Part shown: one piece after another, positions 1-9,661 of the stretch
Numbering within the stretch: position 1 is the stretch's first letter
Layout of the letters: each line of letters begins with the position of its first letter
From: an uncultured Lachnoclostridium sp.
GTDB lineage: Bacteria > Bacillota > Clostridia > Lachnospirales > Lachnospiraceae
Assembly: GCA_946415315.1 (NCBI GenBank)
Contig: CAMKRZ010000008.1
Location: forward strand, 29,791-93,790
DNA: 64,000 bases
Reading direction: 5' to 3'
Made by a program: the position numbers and the translations under genes
Notes under the pieces: model-generated
What the model was told of the DNA's origin: nothing
What the model saw: the letters and a program-made list of their open reading frames with translations, nothing else
Database searches by the model: none

Positions 1-2734
1 ATCCGGTCTTCGTGGGCTTGTCTGTACGTAAAAGAAGATTTTTACCATATGTTTTCGTCTGGGCAGATGGCGGATTTGTTCCGCCGTTAGCATTGTAAGT
101 CACCTCGTACGTCAACGGTTTCCAGACAGCTACCAACTCGAGTTTTGCATTATCTTTATATGTATCTCCCGGGTTGTATTTGACTACACCCTCTTTTCCC
201 TTTACAGCCCAACCCTGGAAGGTATACCCCGTCTTCTTGGGTTTATCTTTACTCAACTGCAGTTTCTGCCCGTAAGTCTTTTTCTGTGGCGACGGCGCAC
301 CTGTTCCGCCATTTGCTTCATACGTTACTTTGTAAGTCGGAAGCGGCGTCACCGTAGGCGTTGGTGTCTTCGTCGGCGTCGGTGTCGGTGTCTTCGTCGG
401 CTTCGGTGTCGGTGTCTTCGTCGGCTTCGGTGTCGGTGTACTCGTCGGTCTTGGCGTAGGCGTACTCGTCGGCTTAGGCGAAGGTGTAGGCGAAGGTGTC
501 GGCGTGTTCGTCGGCTTAGGCGAAGGTGTAGGCGAAGGTGTCGGTGAAGGTGTCGGTGAAGGTGTAGGCGAAGGCGTAGGTGTCGCTTGGACTTCTACCC
601 AGCGCGCATACAAATACAACACATCACCCCCGTCATCCGGTGCTGTAACTTTACTATTCTTCGTTGTCGGATCCGAAGCATTATCAAGGAACCACCCGGC
701 GAATCTGAAGCCTTCTTTTACGGGATCCACAAGTTCCGTTCCATATGTCTGACCGTAAGTCACCGTTATTCTTACCGTGGAGATTGAACCTCCTGCAGGA
801 TCAAGATAAACGGTATAAGTCTTCGCCTCCCATTGTGCGTACAGGTCGTGATCCTTCTGGATCGTGACTTTCGTTTCCTCGTTAACCGGCGTTCCGTTCG
901 ATGCTTTTGTTGCCCATCCGATAAAGTTGTGTCCTTCCCGCTCCGGTTTCGGCAGCGTTCCGACTATCGCTCCATACGGCTCGTTGTAATGAACGAGGAT
1001 TGTCCGTTTAGCATCCTCGAGTTCGTTTCCGCCGTTGGCATTCAGCGTTACCTTATACTCTTTCTTGCCGGTACTCAACGTAAGGGTAACGGTACTTCCT
1101 TTCTTCTGCATTCCTTCGCTACCCGGAGACTGTTTGACAACGCAATCTTTCGGAATGGTTTCGTTGGAAATCGGATCCTCATATTGAACATCAAAGCCGT
1201 TCTTGAGAAGTGCCTGTTCCGCCTTGGACTTTTCCATCCCAACAACATCAGGAACATCTACATAATCGTTCCCGGCTGAAACTATCAAGGTTACCTTTTC
1301 GCCCTTGGCAAGCTCCGTCCCGAATTTCGGATCGGTCCTGATCACACAGTTAAACTCTATTGTGTTATCGTGTTGAAAAACAAAATCAAATGTCAATCCC
1401 GCAGCTTCAATCAACGACTTGGCATCTTCTACATTAGTCCCCGGATCTATCCTCGGAACCGCGATCATCTCAATTGTGGGAGTCGGACTCAGCGTAGAAG
1501 TCGGCGTGCTTGTCGGCGTAGGGGTCAACGTGGCGGTTGGAGCAATCGTTGGCGTCGGTTTGTTCTCCTCTGATTCACGATTCTTGCTTGCCCAGAGAAT
1601 TCCTCCCCCAATCAGCAAGCAAAGTAAAATGATCAACGCCGCCCAAAAAGCCTTTCTCTTCCATAACTTCGTCTTCTTCAGCGGTACGATCACACCCTTG
1701 TTCGTAGCGTCGAGTAACGCATCCTTGAATTCCTTAGCAGTTGCATACCGATCCTCCGGCTTATATTCACAAGCCTTCAAAATCGCGCTGCCAATCGCAT
1801 ACGAAGCCTCACACGGTGCCGGAAGACGTTCCCCGTTGATCCGTTTCTTCCAGGCCTCCTCGCGCTCCACCGGCGTCACCAGTTTCTTCTCCGCATTTAC
1901 AAGCGGAAGGCGATTGTTGTTCAGCATGCGATACAAAACAATACCGAGAGAATAGACATCAACTCGTGAGTCGTATTTTTCGCCCTTTACTACTTCCGGT
2001 GCCATATAATTCGGTGAACCTTTGTATGACGCTGTAACTGTCTGTTCCAGCTTTCGGGAAATTCCAAAGTCACCGAGTTTGTAGTCGCCGAAACTGTTGA
2101 TGAAAATGTTTTCCGGCTTGATATCCCGATGAATGATCTGCTTTTCCTCACACATCATGAGGGCATTACACATATCACAGCCGAGTTTTACAATCTCTTT
2201 CTCGCTCAGCTTTTTGTCTGACATATATGTAATAAGCGGCGTAAGCAACTCCATACGGATGTAAACATCCCAGCCGAAGCCTTCCGTATGTTCAACAATC
2301 TTATAATCCTCTATCAGTACGATATTGTTAGCGCCCTTGAGGTTCTGCAAAATCTGAATCTCATTCTTCAGATCCTCAACGACACTGGTATAGTAAGACT
2401 TGGTTGCATCGTCATCCAATCCTTCCGACTGCAGCGACTCCCTCTCAGAATCATCCCTGGGAATGGAAATGATCTTGATAGCCGCATAACTCTCTATACC
2501 GCCTTCCTCACGGACAGCACGATAAACCGTACCGAACGAGCCCTTCCCGATTGGCTTCTCGTCCATCTTCCATTCCGGCCAGACAGAGTGTTTTTTCCCG
2601 TAATTACCCGGGGAATTCGGTCCTTCCGGAATTTTAGCTACTGTTGGCAACTCAGTACCGCAAGCCGGACATACTCCAAGATACGGATCCTCAGTTTCAA
2701 AATTACACTCCGGATTTAAACACTTACGCCTCAT
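1..2734 (-). CDS. Ser/Thr protein kinase: N-terminal Cys motif, kinase domain, TM, Thr/Pro spacer, two PASTA-like domains, InlB B-repeat-like domains; C-terminus truncated by window edge
   Basis: Read by eye on minus strand from ATG at 2734 ([12 protein letters not shown]...CPACG...); [92 protein letters not shown] signature; repeated 'VTYNANGG...GYTFxGW' units. Not in the ORF track because it runs off the edge. Confidence 0.9.
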   Translation of the reverse strand, partial: MRRKCLNPECNFETEDPYLGVCPACGTELPTVAKIPEGPNSPGNYGKKHSVWPEWKMDEKPIGKGSFGTVYRAVREEGGIESYAAIKIISIPRDDSERESLQSEGLDDDATKSYYTSVVEDLKNEIQILQNLKGANNIVLIEDYKIVEHTEGFGWDVYIRMELLTPLITYMSDKKLSEKEIVKLGCDMCNALMMCEEKQIIHRDIKPENIFINSFGDYKLGDFGISRKLEQTVTASYKGSPNYMAPEVVKGEKYDSRVDVYSLGIVLYRMLNNNRLPLVNAEKKLVTPVEREEAWKKRINGERLPAPCEASYAIGSAILKACEYKPEDRYATAKEFKDALLDATNKGVIVPLKKTKLWKRKAFWAALIILLCLLIGGGILWASKNRESEENKPTPTIAPTATLTPTPTSTPTSTLSPTPTIEMIAVPRIDPGTNVEDAKSLIEAAGLTFDFVFQHDNTIEFNCVIRTDPKFGTELAKGEKVTLIVSAGNDYVDVPDVVGMEKSKAEQALLKNGFDVQYEDPISNETIPKDCVVKQSPGSEGMQKKGSTVTLTLSTGKKEYKVTLNANGGNELEDAKRTILVHYNEPYGAIVGTLPKPEREGHNFIGWATKASNGTPVNEETKVTIQKDHDLYAQWEAKTYTVYLDPAGGSISTVRITVTYGQTYGTELVDPVKEGFRFAGWFLDNASDPTTKNSKVTAPDDGGDVLYLYARWVEVQATPTPSPTPSPTPSPTPSPTPSPKPTNTPTPSPTPSPKPTSTPTPRPTSTPTPKPTKTPTPKPTKTPTPTPTKTPTPTVTPLPTYKVTYEANGGTGAPSPQKKTYGQKLQLSKDKPKKTGYTFQGWAVKGKEGVVKYNPGDTYKDNAKLELVAVWKPLTYEVTYNANGGTNPPSAQTKTYGKNLLLRTDKPTKTG
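340..590 (-). repeat. Degenerate tandem repeat encoding a Thr/Pro/Ser/Lys-rich spacer ([26 protein letters not shown])
   Basis: Repeated 'gtcggtgtcttcgtcggc' / 'ggcgaaggtgta' units visible on the plus strand. Confidence 0.85.
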
Positions 2735-2815
2735 AACACTATCGCACTGAAACAGTGCTACCTCCTTCGCGGATTTCTACAAACGATTTTTCCCGAATCT
2801 TTTTCCTATAGCAAT

Positions 2816-4102
2816 TCATCGATAGGACATTTCCCAAACATCTGCGTAGGTTCCCATTGGATCCTCCGAAACCATACACATCATTACGAAACATTCGTAC
2901 GGGTTCGTCACATACATTTTTCCCATATGACAGCGATCCAGGATCTCGTTGGTCCCATCGCAAAATGACAGGAACCGTTGTTTTCGATCCGGATACCGAT
3001 CCATCATTTGAGAGAAGATGAAGAAGTTCAATGTAATCAGGTCATAGCGGTTCACTTCATCGCTTCCCGCAAGAATCCGCCCGATATGCTGTCTGCTGAA
3101 CCGTTTTCCGGAGAACTGCGCGTTCAGTTTTGATTTCTTCTCCGGAGAAAGATTGCCATGGCGATCAAGTGGAATCGCCGAACAGATCACATGCTCAATA
3201 TCACTCTCCGTGACATCTTCCGCTGTAAACTGTTTGCGACGATCCTTCATGGTCTGCAGTCTCTCGGCAATTTCATAGTCATACAACCGACCGCTGTCTT
3301 CCAGCTTGCTCTTGTATTCTGCAACCTGCTGTTTCATCTCCTCTTCCGAACTCTCGTTAAACCAGTTCGCCACGATTTCTTTAGCCTTGCTGTACAATAC
3401 ATCGAACTGCTCCCTGGCAGACACGCTCATCAGCGATGCATTATCCGCATTCTTCAGTTTGACCATCCGGATCAGAAGAGCCATATCACTTACTGCCGTG
3501 TTGTTTCCCCCGCCGGCATGAATACTGCTGTTTCCAAAACTTTCCAGTGCTCTCAGATCATCCTTCGTAAGCTTGTTGTATTGTTCCCAGAGCTGGCTGA
3601 ACTTGTCATAACTGAAACCGTGCTCATAGCAATACCAGCATGCCAGTTCAAAAGGATCCTGCGAATTAATGCTTTCCTCTCCAAGCGCTTTTGTCAGGAA
3701 CTGGTTGACCTCCTCCGGAGTCATTTTAAGTCCGAAGCCAAGCAGGAAAACAACTCTGCGGCGTACCGTGAGCTGCGTCAGCCAGTTTTTTGCCTGCGCT
3801 CGAAGTTTCACCGTGCTTGAGGAAAATGATGCCGGCGTATGGTTGTCCCGAAATGCCAGTACAAGTATTTCCTGAAAATCTGACAGAGGAATATCCCGAA
3901 ACCTCTCCTGCATTTCCGCTTTCACATATATGTATCGCTTCAGATAATCGCAAAACGGGATCATTCGCAGCGTACGCTTGAGAGTACGATAGATCAGTTC
4001 CGCATCATACTCTTCGAATTTGCTGTCATCTACAGTATCATAGAAAGATTCCCATGCAGCTATCGTAAAATCAATTGTTCTTGATTTCGCATCCATGTCC
4101 AT
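2816..4102 (-). CDS. Uncharacterised 428-aa protein in kinase/phosphatase island
   Basis: Provided ORF; short gaps to neighbouring minus-strand genes; no family recognised. Confidence 0.8.
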   Translation of the reverse strand: MDMDAKSRTIDFTIAAWESFYDTVDDSKFEEYDAELIYRTLKRTLRMIPFCDYLKRYIYVKAEMQERFRDIPLSDFQEILVLAFRDNHTPASFSSSTVKLRAQAKNWLTQLTVRRRVVFLLGFGLKMTPEEVNQFLTKALGEESINSQDPFELACWYCYEHGFSYDKFSQLWEQYNKLTKDDLRALESFGNSSIHAGGGNNTAVSDMALLIRMVKLKNADNASLMSVSAREQFDVLYSKAKEIVANWFNESSEEEMKQQVAEYKSKLEDSGRLYDYEIAERLQTMKDRRKQFTAEDVTESDIEHVICSAIPLDRHGNLSPEKKSKLNAQFSGKRFSRQHIGRILAGSDEVNRYDLITLNFFIFSQMMDRYPDRKQRFLSFCDGTNEILDRCHMGKMYVTNPYECFVMMCMVSEDPMGTYADVWEMSYR

Positions 4103-4121
4103 ATGTCACCCCCGGGAACAA

Positions 4122-4892
4122 TCAGAATATTTCACGTAATCTTGATAATCCACTGCGCCTTACCAGAAGAACCAGTGCCGTCACGTTATCCCTTCCTCCG
4201 GCTTCCAAAGCTCTCCGAACCAGTTCATCTGCTACTGTCTCAATATCGAACGTGCACAATACTTCCGCAATCTCATCCTCAGGCAGCATGTCCGTCAATC
4301 CGTCAGAGCAGATCAAGAAGCAGTCTTCCGCCCCGCACCGTCCACTGGCTTCATAGGGTTCGATTATCCCCTCTCCTTCTTTCTGACCCAGTTTCTGAGA
4401 CAACGGAGCCTTCCGATACTTCGTTCCCGTGAAAATATGGTCGAGCGAAATCTGTTGCAATTTATCTTCTTCCACGCGATAAACCCTGCTGTCACCGATA
4501 TTGCACACGTAGTATTTTCCCTTGCGAAACACCAGCATTGCCGCTGTTGTTCCCATCGCATCAATAAAATGATCATCTGCGTACCGGCAGATCATTTTAT
4601 TCACAATATCACAGTATTCCGCCAACGATTTCTCAACGTCATCGGATATATCCCACTGTCCGGCAGTCCGGGCAGCGATCCAGGATGCCAGTTCGCCGTG
4701 CTCTTCTCCCCCAAGCCCGTCAAACACTCCGAAAACTGCCTGCGATTCTTCCTCAATCATCCCGTTACAGCGGCTTACAGACTCATTCAGATTGACATCC
4801 CGGCATTCACCCGCGCAAGTGAAATTGTCCTGGTTGATGCTTCTTAATCGTCCGGTGTCACAAGTGCAACTGTAGTAAATTTTCACGCCCAT
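4122..4892 (-). CDS. PP2C-family Ser/Thr protein phosphatase
   Basis: SINQDNF, FGVFDGLGGEEHGE, VCNIGDSRVYR, LICSDGLTDML, GGRDNVTALVL motifs. Confidence 0.95.
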   Translation of the reverse strand: MGVKIYYSCTCDTGRLRSINQDNFTCAGECRDVNLNESVSRCNGMIEEESQAVFGVFDGLGGEEHGELASWIAARTAGQWDISDDVEKSLAEYCDIVNKMICRYADDHFIDAMGTTAAMLVFRKGKYYVCNIGDSRVYRVEEDKLQQISLDHIFTGTKYRKAPLSQKLGQKEGEGIIEPYEASGRCGAEDCFLICSDGLTDMLPEDEIAEVLCTFDIETVADELVRRALEAGGRDNVTALVLLVRRSGLSRLREIF

Positions 4893-5001
4893 GGCACACC
4901 TCCTTTTGTGCCATTATGATAACTCTCATCTGTATTATGTCTGTAATCTGTATTTTCCTTTGTGCAAGCCGACAGTCCCATACCATCGTATTCCAACTGT
5001 C

Positions 5002-5835
5002 CTATCGTTTACTGTAATCGTACATCTTGGAATAGTATGCCTGGCGGAACGAATAGCTCTTATACTTTTCCTTCACGTATTGTATATAATTTGCTTTCGA
5101 ATCGCACTGTTTCCATATGTATCGCTCGTCCGAACGACCTTCCACAGTGTACGTTTCATATGTGTCCCCGTACTTTGCCTTCGCTGCGGAAAATGTGTTA
5201 TCCGGAACTTTCGCGGAATCAACATTGTAACAATAATATACCTCAATCAGCAGCTGATTCTGCAGCACGCACTGGAATTCGTTCTCACCGGTGCGAATCG
5301 TGCAACTCTGCATAGAATGATCGTCTTCCGATTCTGCCAGCGGAGTTACCGCAGAACTGCCGAACAGTTTCTTCAGCTCATCATAGGTCTTTCCGAACAG
5401 GCTTGTATCCATCTGAAAGAAACCGGTTTTGGAATCCACGCGGAGATACGATGATCCCTTTTTGAAGACACCGCACAGATAGAGCACCAATCCCAGTACC
5501 AGCGCTGCCAGCAGGCATATGCCTGCCACAAGCAATCGCTTCTTTCCGCGCTTCGTCTTTCCCCGATACCGAACGGTTTTCTTTCCGTCAACCGGATCGG
5601 CATCTCCAGATTCCGGATTATCCGCCCCGTTTTCCTCATTGCTTCTCGTAAAATGTCTCGCGTACGAAGCAACCTGCTTCGAGTGAGTTACGGAACCATC
5701 CGTCGCATCATCAGCCTCATCCTTATCTGTATGACGGCCGGGAAACATCCTGACTGTTCCCATTCTGGATCCGCATATCGGGCATATCTCAATCCGATCA
5801 TCTTCAATTTCATTATCGCAAAATGGGCAAATCAT
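5002..5835 (-). CDS. Zinc-ribbon membrane protein without kinase domain; C-terminal domain of unknown function
   Basis: MICPFCDNEIEDDRIEICPICGSRMGTVRM ribbon as in adjacent kinases; basic stretch then TM (LLVAGICLLAALVLGLVLYLCGVF). Confidence 0.8.
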   Translation of the reverse strand: MICPFCDNEIEDDRIEICPICGSRMGTVRMFPGRHTDKDEADDATDGSVTHSKQVASYARHFTRSNEENGADNPESGDADPVDGKKTVRYRGKTKRGKKRLLVAGICLLAALVLGLVLYLCGVFKKGSSYLRVDSKTGFFQMDTSLFGKTYDELKKLFGSSAVTPLAESEDDHSMQSCTIRTGENEFQCVLQNQLLIEVYYCYNVDSAKVPDNTFSAAKAKYGDTYETYTVEGRSDERYIWKQCDSKANYIQYVKEKYKSYSFRQAYYSKMYDYSKR

Positions 5836-5894
5836 AGTTGTTTCCTTTCACTTATCTCAGAATACGGCTCATAATCTCATGAAAAAAGTCAGTT

Positions 5895-7976
5895 CTAATC
5901 CTTTGTAAGTAGATCATCTGTAATCAATACCGCCGTTTTACCGTATTGAACATTAATAGTCAAAACTTCCACACCATCCACATCAAATTCAACTACTCTG
6001 TCCCGGGTATTAGTGAATACATACTCTCCCACAACCTTGACCCCATCGATTAAAAACGTAACATATGATGAACCGTCAAAAGCTGTTCTCGGATTAATTA
6101 CACAAGAAAAATGTTTATATTCTCCATCCAGCATATAGCTAACTTTTTTCCCCGTAGGAATCACTATTGCTTTTTCGTGTTTTCTTCCAGCTGCGTCTAT
6201 TGCAATCACCGGAGAAGTTACATACCCTTCCGACTTCAGATCGCTTAAGTTCATATTTGAACTGTTTCTATCCTTGGCAGTTAGATGGTATAGTAATATA
6301 ATCATCCCGATCAAAAATGCTGCCCCGATTACGATCCAAATCCGTTTTCGCGGAAGTCTCTTTCTTATTGTTGTAACAATACCTGACGCCGCGATTGCCT
6401 GTTTCAAGCTTCTCATCCGTTTACGCAAGGCATTTACTTTAGACTTTGTCTCATGCTCTGTTTCTGACTGTGTTTCCTGCTTCGCTTCTGGCTGTGCTTC
6501 CGGCTCCGCTTTCGGGTTTATTTCCTGCTTTATGTCATTTGGGGTTTCCCCTTTTATTTTCTTCTTTGTTTCTTTCCTCTTCTCTCGGCTCTTTTTTACC
6601 GCTTTTTCCTCATTATCATCAATTCCCCGCAACGCTTCTAACATTTCACGCGCTGTTCCGTACCGGTCTTCCCTCTTGAACGCGCAAGCTTTCAAGATAA
6701 CCCGTGCTGCTTCGGCAGACGCTTCACATGGCTTTGGAAAAGGATCTCCTGATACTCTCCGCTTCCACGCCTTCTCGCGCTCACTCGGAGAAGTCGATGA
6801 TTTCTGTGTATCAACGAACGGAAGTCGCTTGTTATTCAGAAACCGGTACAGCATCACACCAAGCGAATAAATATCAACACGCGAGTCGTATTCCTCTCCT
6901 TTGAATACCTCCGGTGCCATATAATTCGGAGATCCTTTGTACGACGCTACGACTGTGTGTTCAAGCTTACGCGCCACGCCGAAGTCGCCCAGTTTGAAAT
7001 CGCCGAATTCATTGACAAAAATGTTCTCCGGCTTGACATCGCGATGAATAATTTTTTTCTTCTCGCAAACCTCAAGTGCCTCACAGATGTCGCAACCGAG
7101 CCTGATTACCTCCTGCTCCGTCATTTTCCGGTCTCCGAGGTACATGTTCAGCGGAGTCAGCAATTCCATTCGAATGTTGATATCCCACCCCTGTCGGTCT
7201 GTTCTCTCAATGATCCTGTAGTCCTCGATTCCTACAACATTCTTCGCACTTTTCAACGATTGAAGGATTCGGATTTCATCCGCAAAATCCTTCACAATAT
7301 TATAAAAATATGTTCTCGTTCCTTCGTCGTCATATCCTTCTGCACGAACGGATTCCCACTCCGCCTCGTTTGCAGGAATTGAAATCACCTTGATTGCGGA
7401 GTATGTCCGGATATCGAAATCTTCACGCACTGCACGGTATACCGTTCCATAGGATCCTCGTCCGATTGGCTTCTTCTCAAGTTTCCACTCTGACCAAACA
7501 GAATCTATGAACTCAGGTAACTCATCTACCACCGCTTCATCGAGATTCACCTCGATGTTTTCTGCTGTATTCTCTGAATTTGTCTCACTGTTTTGATCTA
7601 CAACCGCAGGGTTTGTCTCAAAGGTTCTCACCGTATCAGCAAAGTTCGTACTCTCTTTGTAGGAAGTTACCGTTTCCGATCCTTCTTCTACGACAGACGC
7701 TTCATTCAGGAGTTCTTCTGCCGGAACTACGGCTTCCGAAGAAACTTCTTCCGACATCTTGTTCGCTTCTTCGTGTGCTTTTATGTCTTCCGTCCCTTTT
7801 ACATGCCCATCTGTTTCGTGACCGTTTGATTCCGCTTTTTCGCAACCATCTTCCTTCTCATTGCTTTTCGGAAAATTACGAATAAGCCGAACCGTCCCCA
7901 TCACAGACCCGCAAACAGGGCATATTTCGGTGCTATCATCCGGGATTTCGTTTTCACAAAAAGGGCATAATTTCAT
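5895..7976 (-). CDS. Zinc-ribbon Ser/Thr protein kinase with TM and NPCBM-like C-terminal domain
   Basis: [84 protein letters not shown]-terminal LSDLKSEGYVTSPVIAIDAAGRKHEKAIVI...LDGEYKHFS. Confidence 0.93.
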   Translation of the reverse strand: MKLCPFCENEIPDDSTEICPVCGSVMGTVRLIRNFPKSNEKEDGCEKAESNGHETDGHVKGTEDIKAHEEANKMSEEVSSEAVVPAEELLNEASVVEEGSETVTSYKESTNFADTVRTFETNPAVVDQNSETNSENTAENIEVNLDEAVVDELPEFIDSVWSEWKLEKKPIGRGSYGTVYRAVREDFDIRTYSAIKVISIPANEAEWESVRAEGYDDEGTRTYFYNIVKDFADEIRILQSLKSAKNVVGIEDYRIIERTDRQGWDINIRMELLTPLNMYLGDRKMTEQEVIRLGCDICEALEVCEKKKIIHRDVKPENIFVNEFGDFKLGDFGVARKLEHTVVASYKGSPNYMAPEVFKGEEYDSRVDIYSLGVMLYRFLNNKRLPFVDTQKSSTSPSEREKAWKRRVSGDPFPKPCEASAEAARVILKACAFKREDRYGTAREMLEALRGIDDNEEKAVKKSREKRKETKKKIKGETPNDIKQEINPKAEPEAQPEAKQETQSETEHETKSKVNALRKRMRSLKQAIAASGIVTTIRKRLPRKRIWIVIGAAFLIGMIILLYHLTAKDRNSSNMNLSDLKSEGYVTSPVIAIDAAGRKHEKAIVIPTGKKVSYMLDGEYKHFSCVINPRTAFDGSSYVTFLIDGVKVVGEYVFTNTRDRVVEFDVDGVEVLTINVQYGKTAVLITDDLLTKD

Positions 7977-7995
7977 GCGAGTTCTCCTGAAATAT

Positions 7996-9240
7996 TTACA
8001 TTCGTTCCGTTTCCGTTATGTCGGGATCAAGGTCTGTTTTAGTCATTGTCTGTTTCGGCCAAAAGATGCATAACAGAACACAAACCATGACATCCGACAG
8101 AATAAAGAAAAGTAGCGGGGCAGATAATACTACACATAACAAAGCACATATCGCAGCAGCTATTATCCCTCCGAAAATGAGCATTATTTTCTTGTAGAAC
8201 TCCCACCTTCTGGTTTTCTCAATTTCTTTCTTATACTCGTTTGCGTCAGTTTTCTGATTTTTTACTTGTTCCAGAGTTGTCGCCGCAATGTGCATTCCTG
8301 CTATCAACGCTTCACGCATCTCCCCGGCCGTCTCATAACGGTCTTCCGGCATAAACGCACACGCTTTCAATACAGCCTGCGCGACTTCTTCTGATGCGTC
8401 GCAAGGTTTCGGGAACGGTTTTCCGTGCATTCGTAACTTCCAAGAATTCTCACGATCACTCGGAGTCAACAATTCCTTATACGGATCCAAAAAAGGAAGT
8501 CGGTTATTGTTCAGGAATCGATACAACATCACGCCAAGGGAGTAGATATCCACGCGGGCATCGTATGCCTCACCATTATAGACTTCCGGTGCCATATAAT
8601 TCGGTGACCCCTTATATGACGCAACTATGGTATGTTCGAGTTTACGAGCCACACCGAAATCACCCAGTTTGAAATCACCAAACTCATTAAGGAAAATGTT
8701 CTCCGGTTTGATATCTCGATGGATGATTTTTTTCTTCTCGCATACTTCCAACGCTTCGCAGATATCGCAGCCAAGTTTTACAATCTCTTTCTCCGTCATG
8801 TTGTGGTCACAGAGATAGCTGTTCAGCGGAGTCAACAATTCCATTCGGATATAAATGTCCCAGCCGATCCGGTCAGTCCGTTCAACGATCTTGTAATCCT
8901 CAATACCGACAACATTTTTCGCACTTTTCAAAGACTGCAGGATACGGATCTCTCCGACAAAATCCTGCACGATGTTCTCAAAATACGAACGTGTCCTTTC
9001 TTCGGTAAATCCTTCCGCGCGTATGGAATCCAATTCCGTCTCGTTTGCAGGGATTGAGATTACTTTAATTGCGGAATATGTCTTGATCCCAAAATCCTCT
9101 CGCACGGCGCGATAAACCGTCCCATATGAACCACGTCCGATTGGCTTCTTCTCAAGTTTCCATTCCGGCCAAACGGAATCGCGCAGTTCCGAAACATCAG
9201 CGTCAGTTTTTTCAGTCGATTTTGAAGAATTCTCAGACAT
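7996..9240 (-). CDS. Ser/Thr protein kinase with C-terminal TM segments; separated from its zinc ribbon by an in-frame stop
   Basis: [33 protein letters not shown]; hydrophobic C-terminus; same frame as 9277..9465 ORF. Confidence 0.9.
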   Translation of the reverse strand: MSENSSKSTEKTDADVSELRDSVWPEWKLEKKPIGRGSYGTVYRAVREDFGIKTYSAIKVISIPANETELDSIRAEGFTEERTRSYFENIVQDFVGEIRILQSLKSAKNVVGIEDYKIVERTDRIGWDIYIRMELLTPLNSYLCDHNMTEKEIVKLGCDICEALEVCEKKKIIHRDIKPENIFLNEFGDFKLGDFGVARKLEHTIVASYKGSPNYMAPEVYNGEAYDARVDIYSLGVMLYRFLNNNRLPFLDPYKELLTPSDRENSWKLRMHGKPFPKPCDASEEVAQAVLKACAFMPEDRYETAGEMREALIAGMHIAATTLEQVKNQKTDANEYKKEIEKTRRWEFYKKIMLIFGGIIAAAICALLCVVLSAPLLFFILSDVMVCVLLCIFWPKQTMTKTDLDPDITETERM

Positions 9241-9276
9241 TAAACTATCCGAGTCAGAAGCCTCAACCTTTTTGCT

Positions 9277-9465
9277 TTACGAACCAGAATCACAAGCTAT
9301 TAAAACGTCCGAATCAGAAGTTGTGTTTTCAATTGTTTTCTCATTATCACAGGAACCTTTTTTCGATTCATAAACCAAGCGAACTGTACCCATCTGATCT
9401 CCGCAAAAAGGGCATACGGAAACGTCTTCATTGTTACTTTCCCTACCGCAACTCGGACATATCAT
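9277..9465 (-). pseudogene. Zinc-ribbon ORF in the same frame as the downstream kinase; likely N-terminal part of a nonsense-interrupted kinase gene
   Basis: MICPSCGRESNNEDVSVCPFCGDQMGTVRLV; TAA (complement of 9277-9279) is the only stop between the ribbon and kinase ORFs; 12 sense codons separate it from the ATG at 9240. Confidence 0.65.
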
Positions 9466-9661
9466 AAAGGCACCTCCCCGCTATAAATCTTTCAAGAGAA
9501 AACCGCAAACCAACATCTAAATTTGCGCAAAAAAACTTCACCCAACAGAATCGTGTACTAATAACACAAATGCACAATCAAAAATTTTTTGGTTTCCGAC
9601 AAATCATAATTCTCCGGGGATTACTGAATTACTTCCCACGAAACAAATTCACAAGAGTTCT

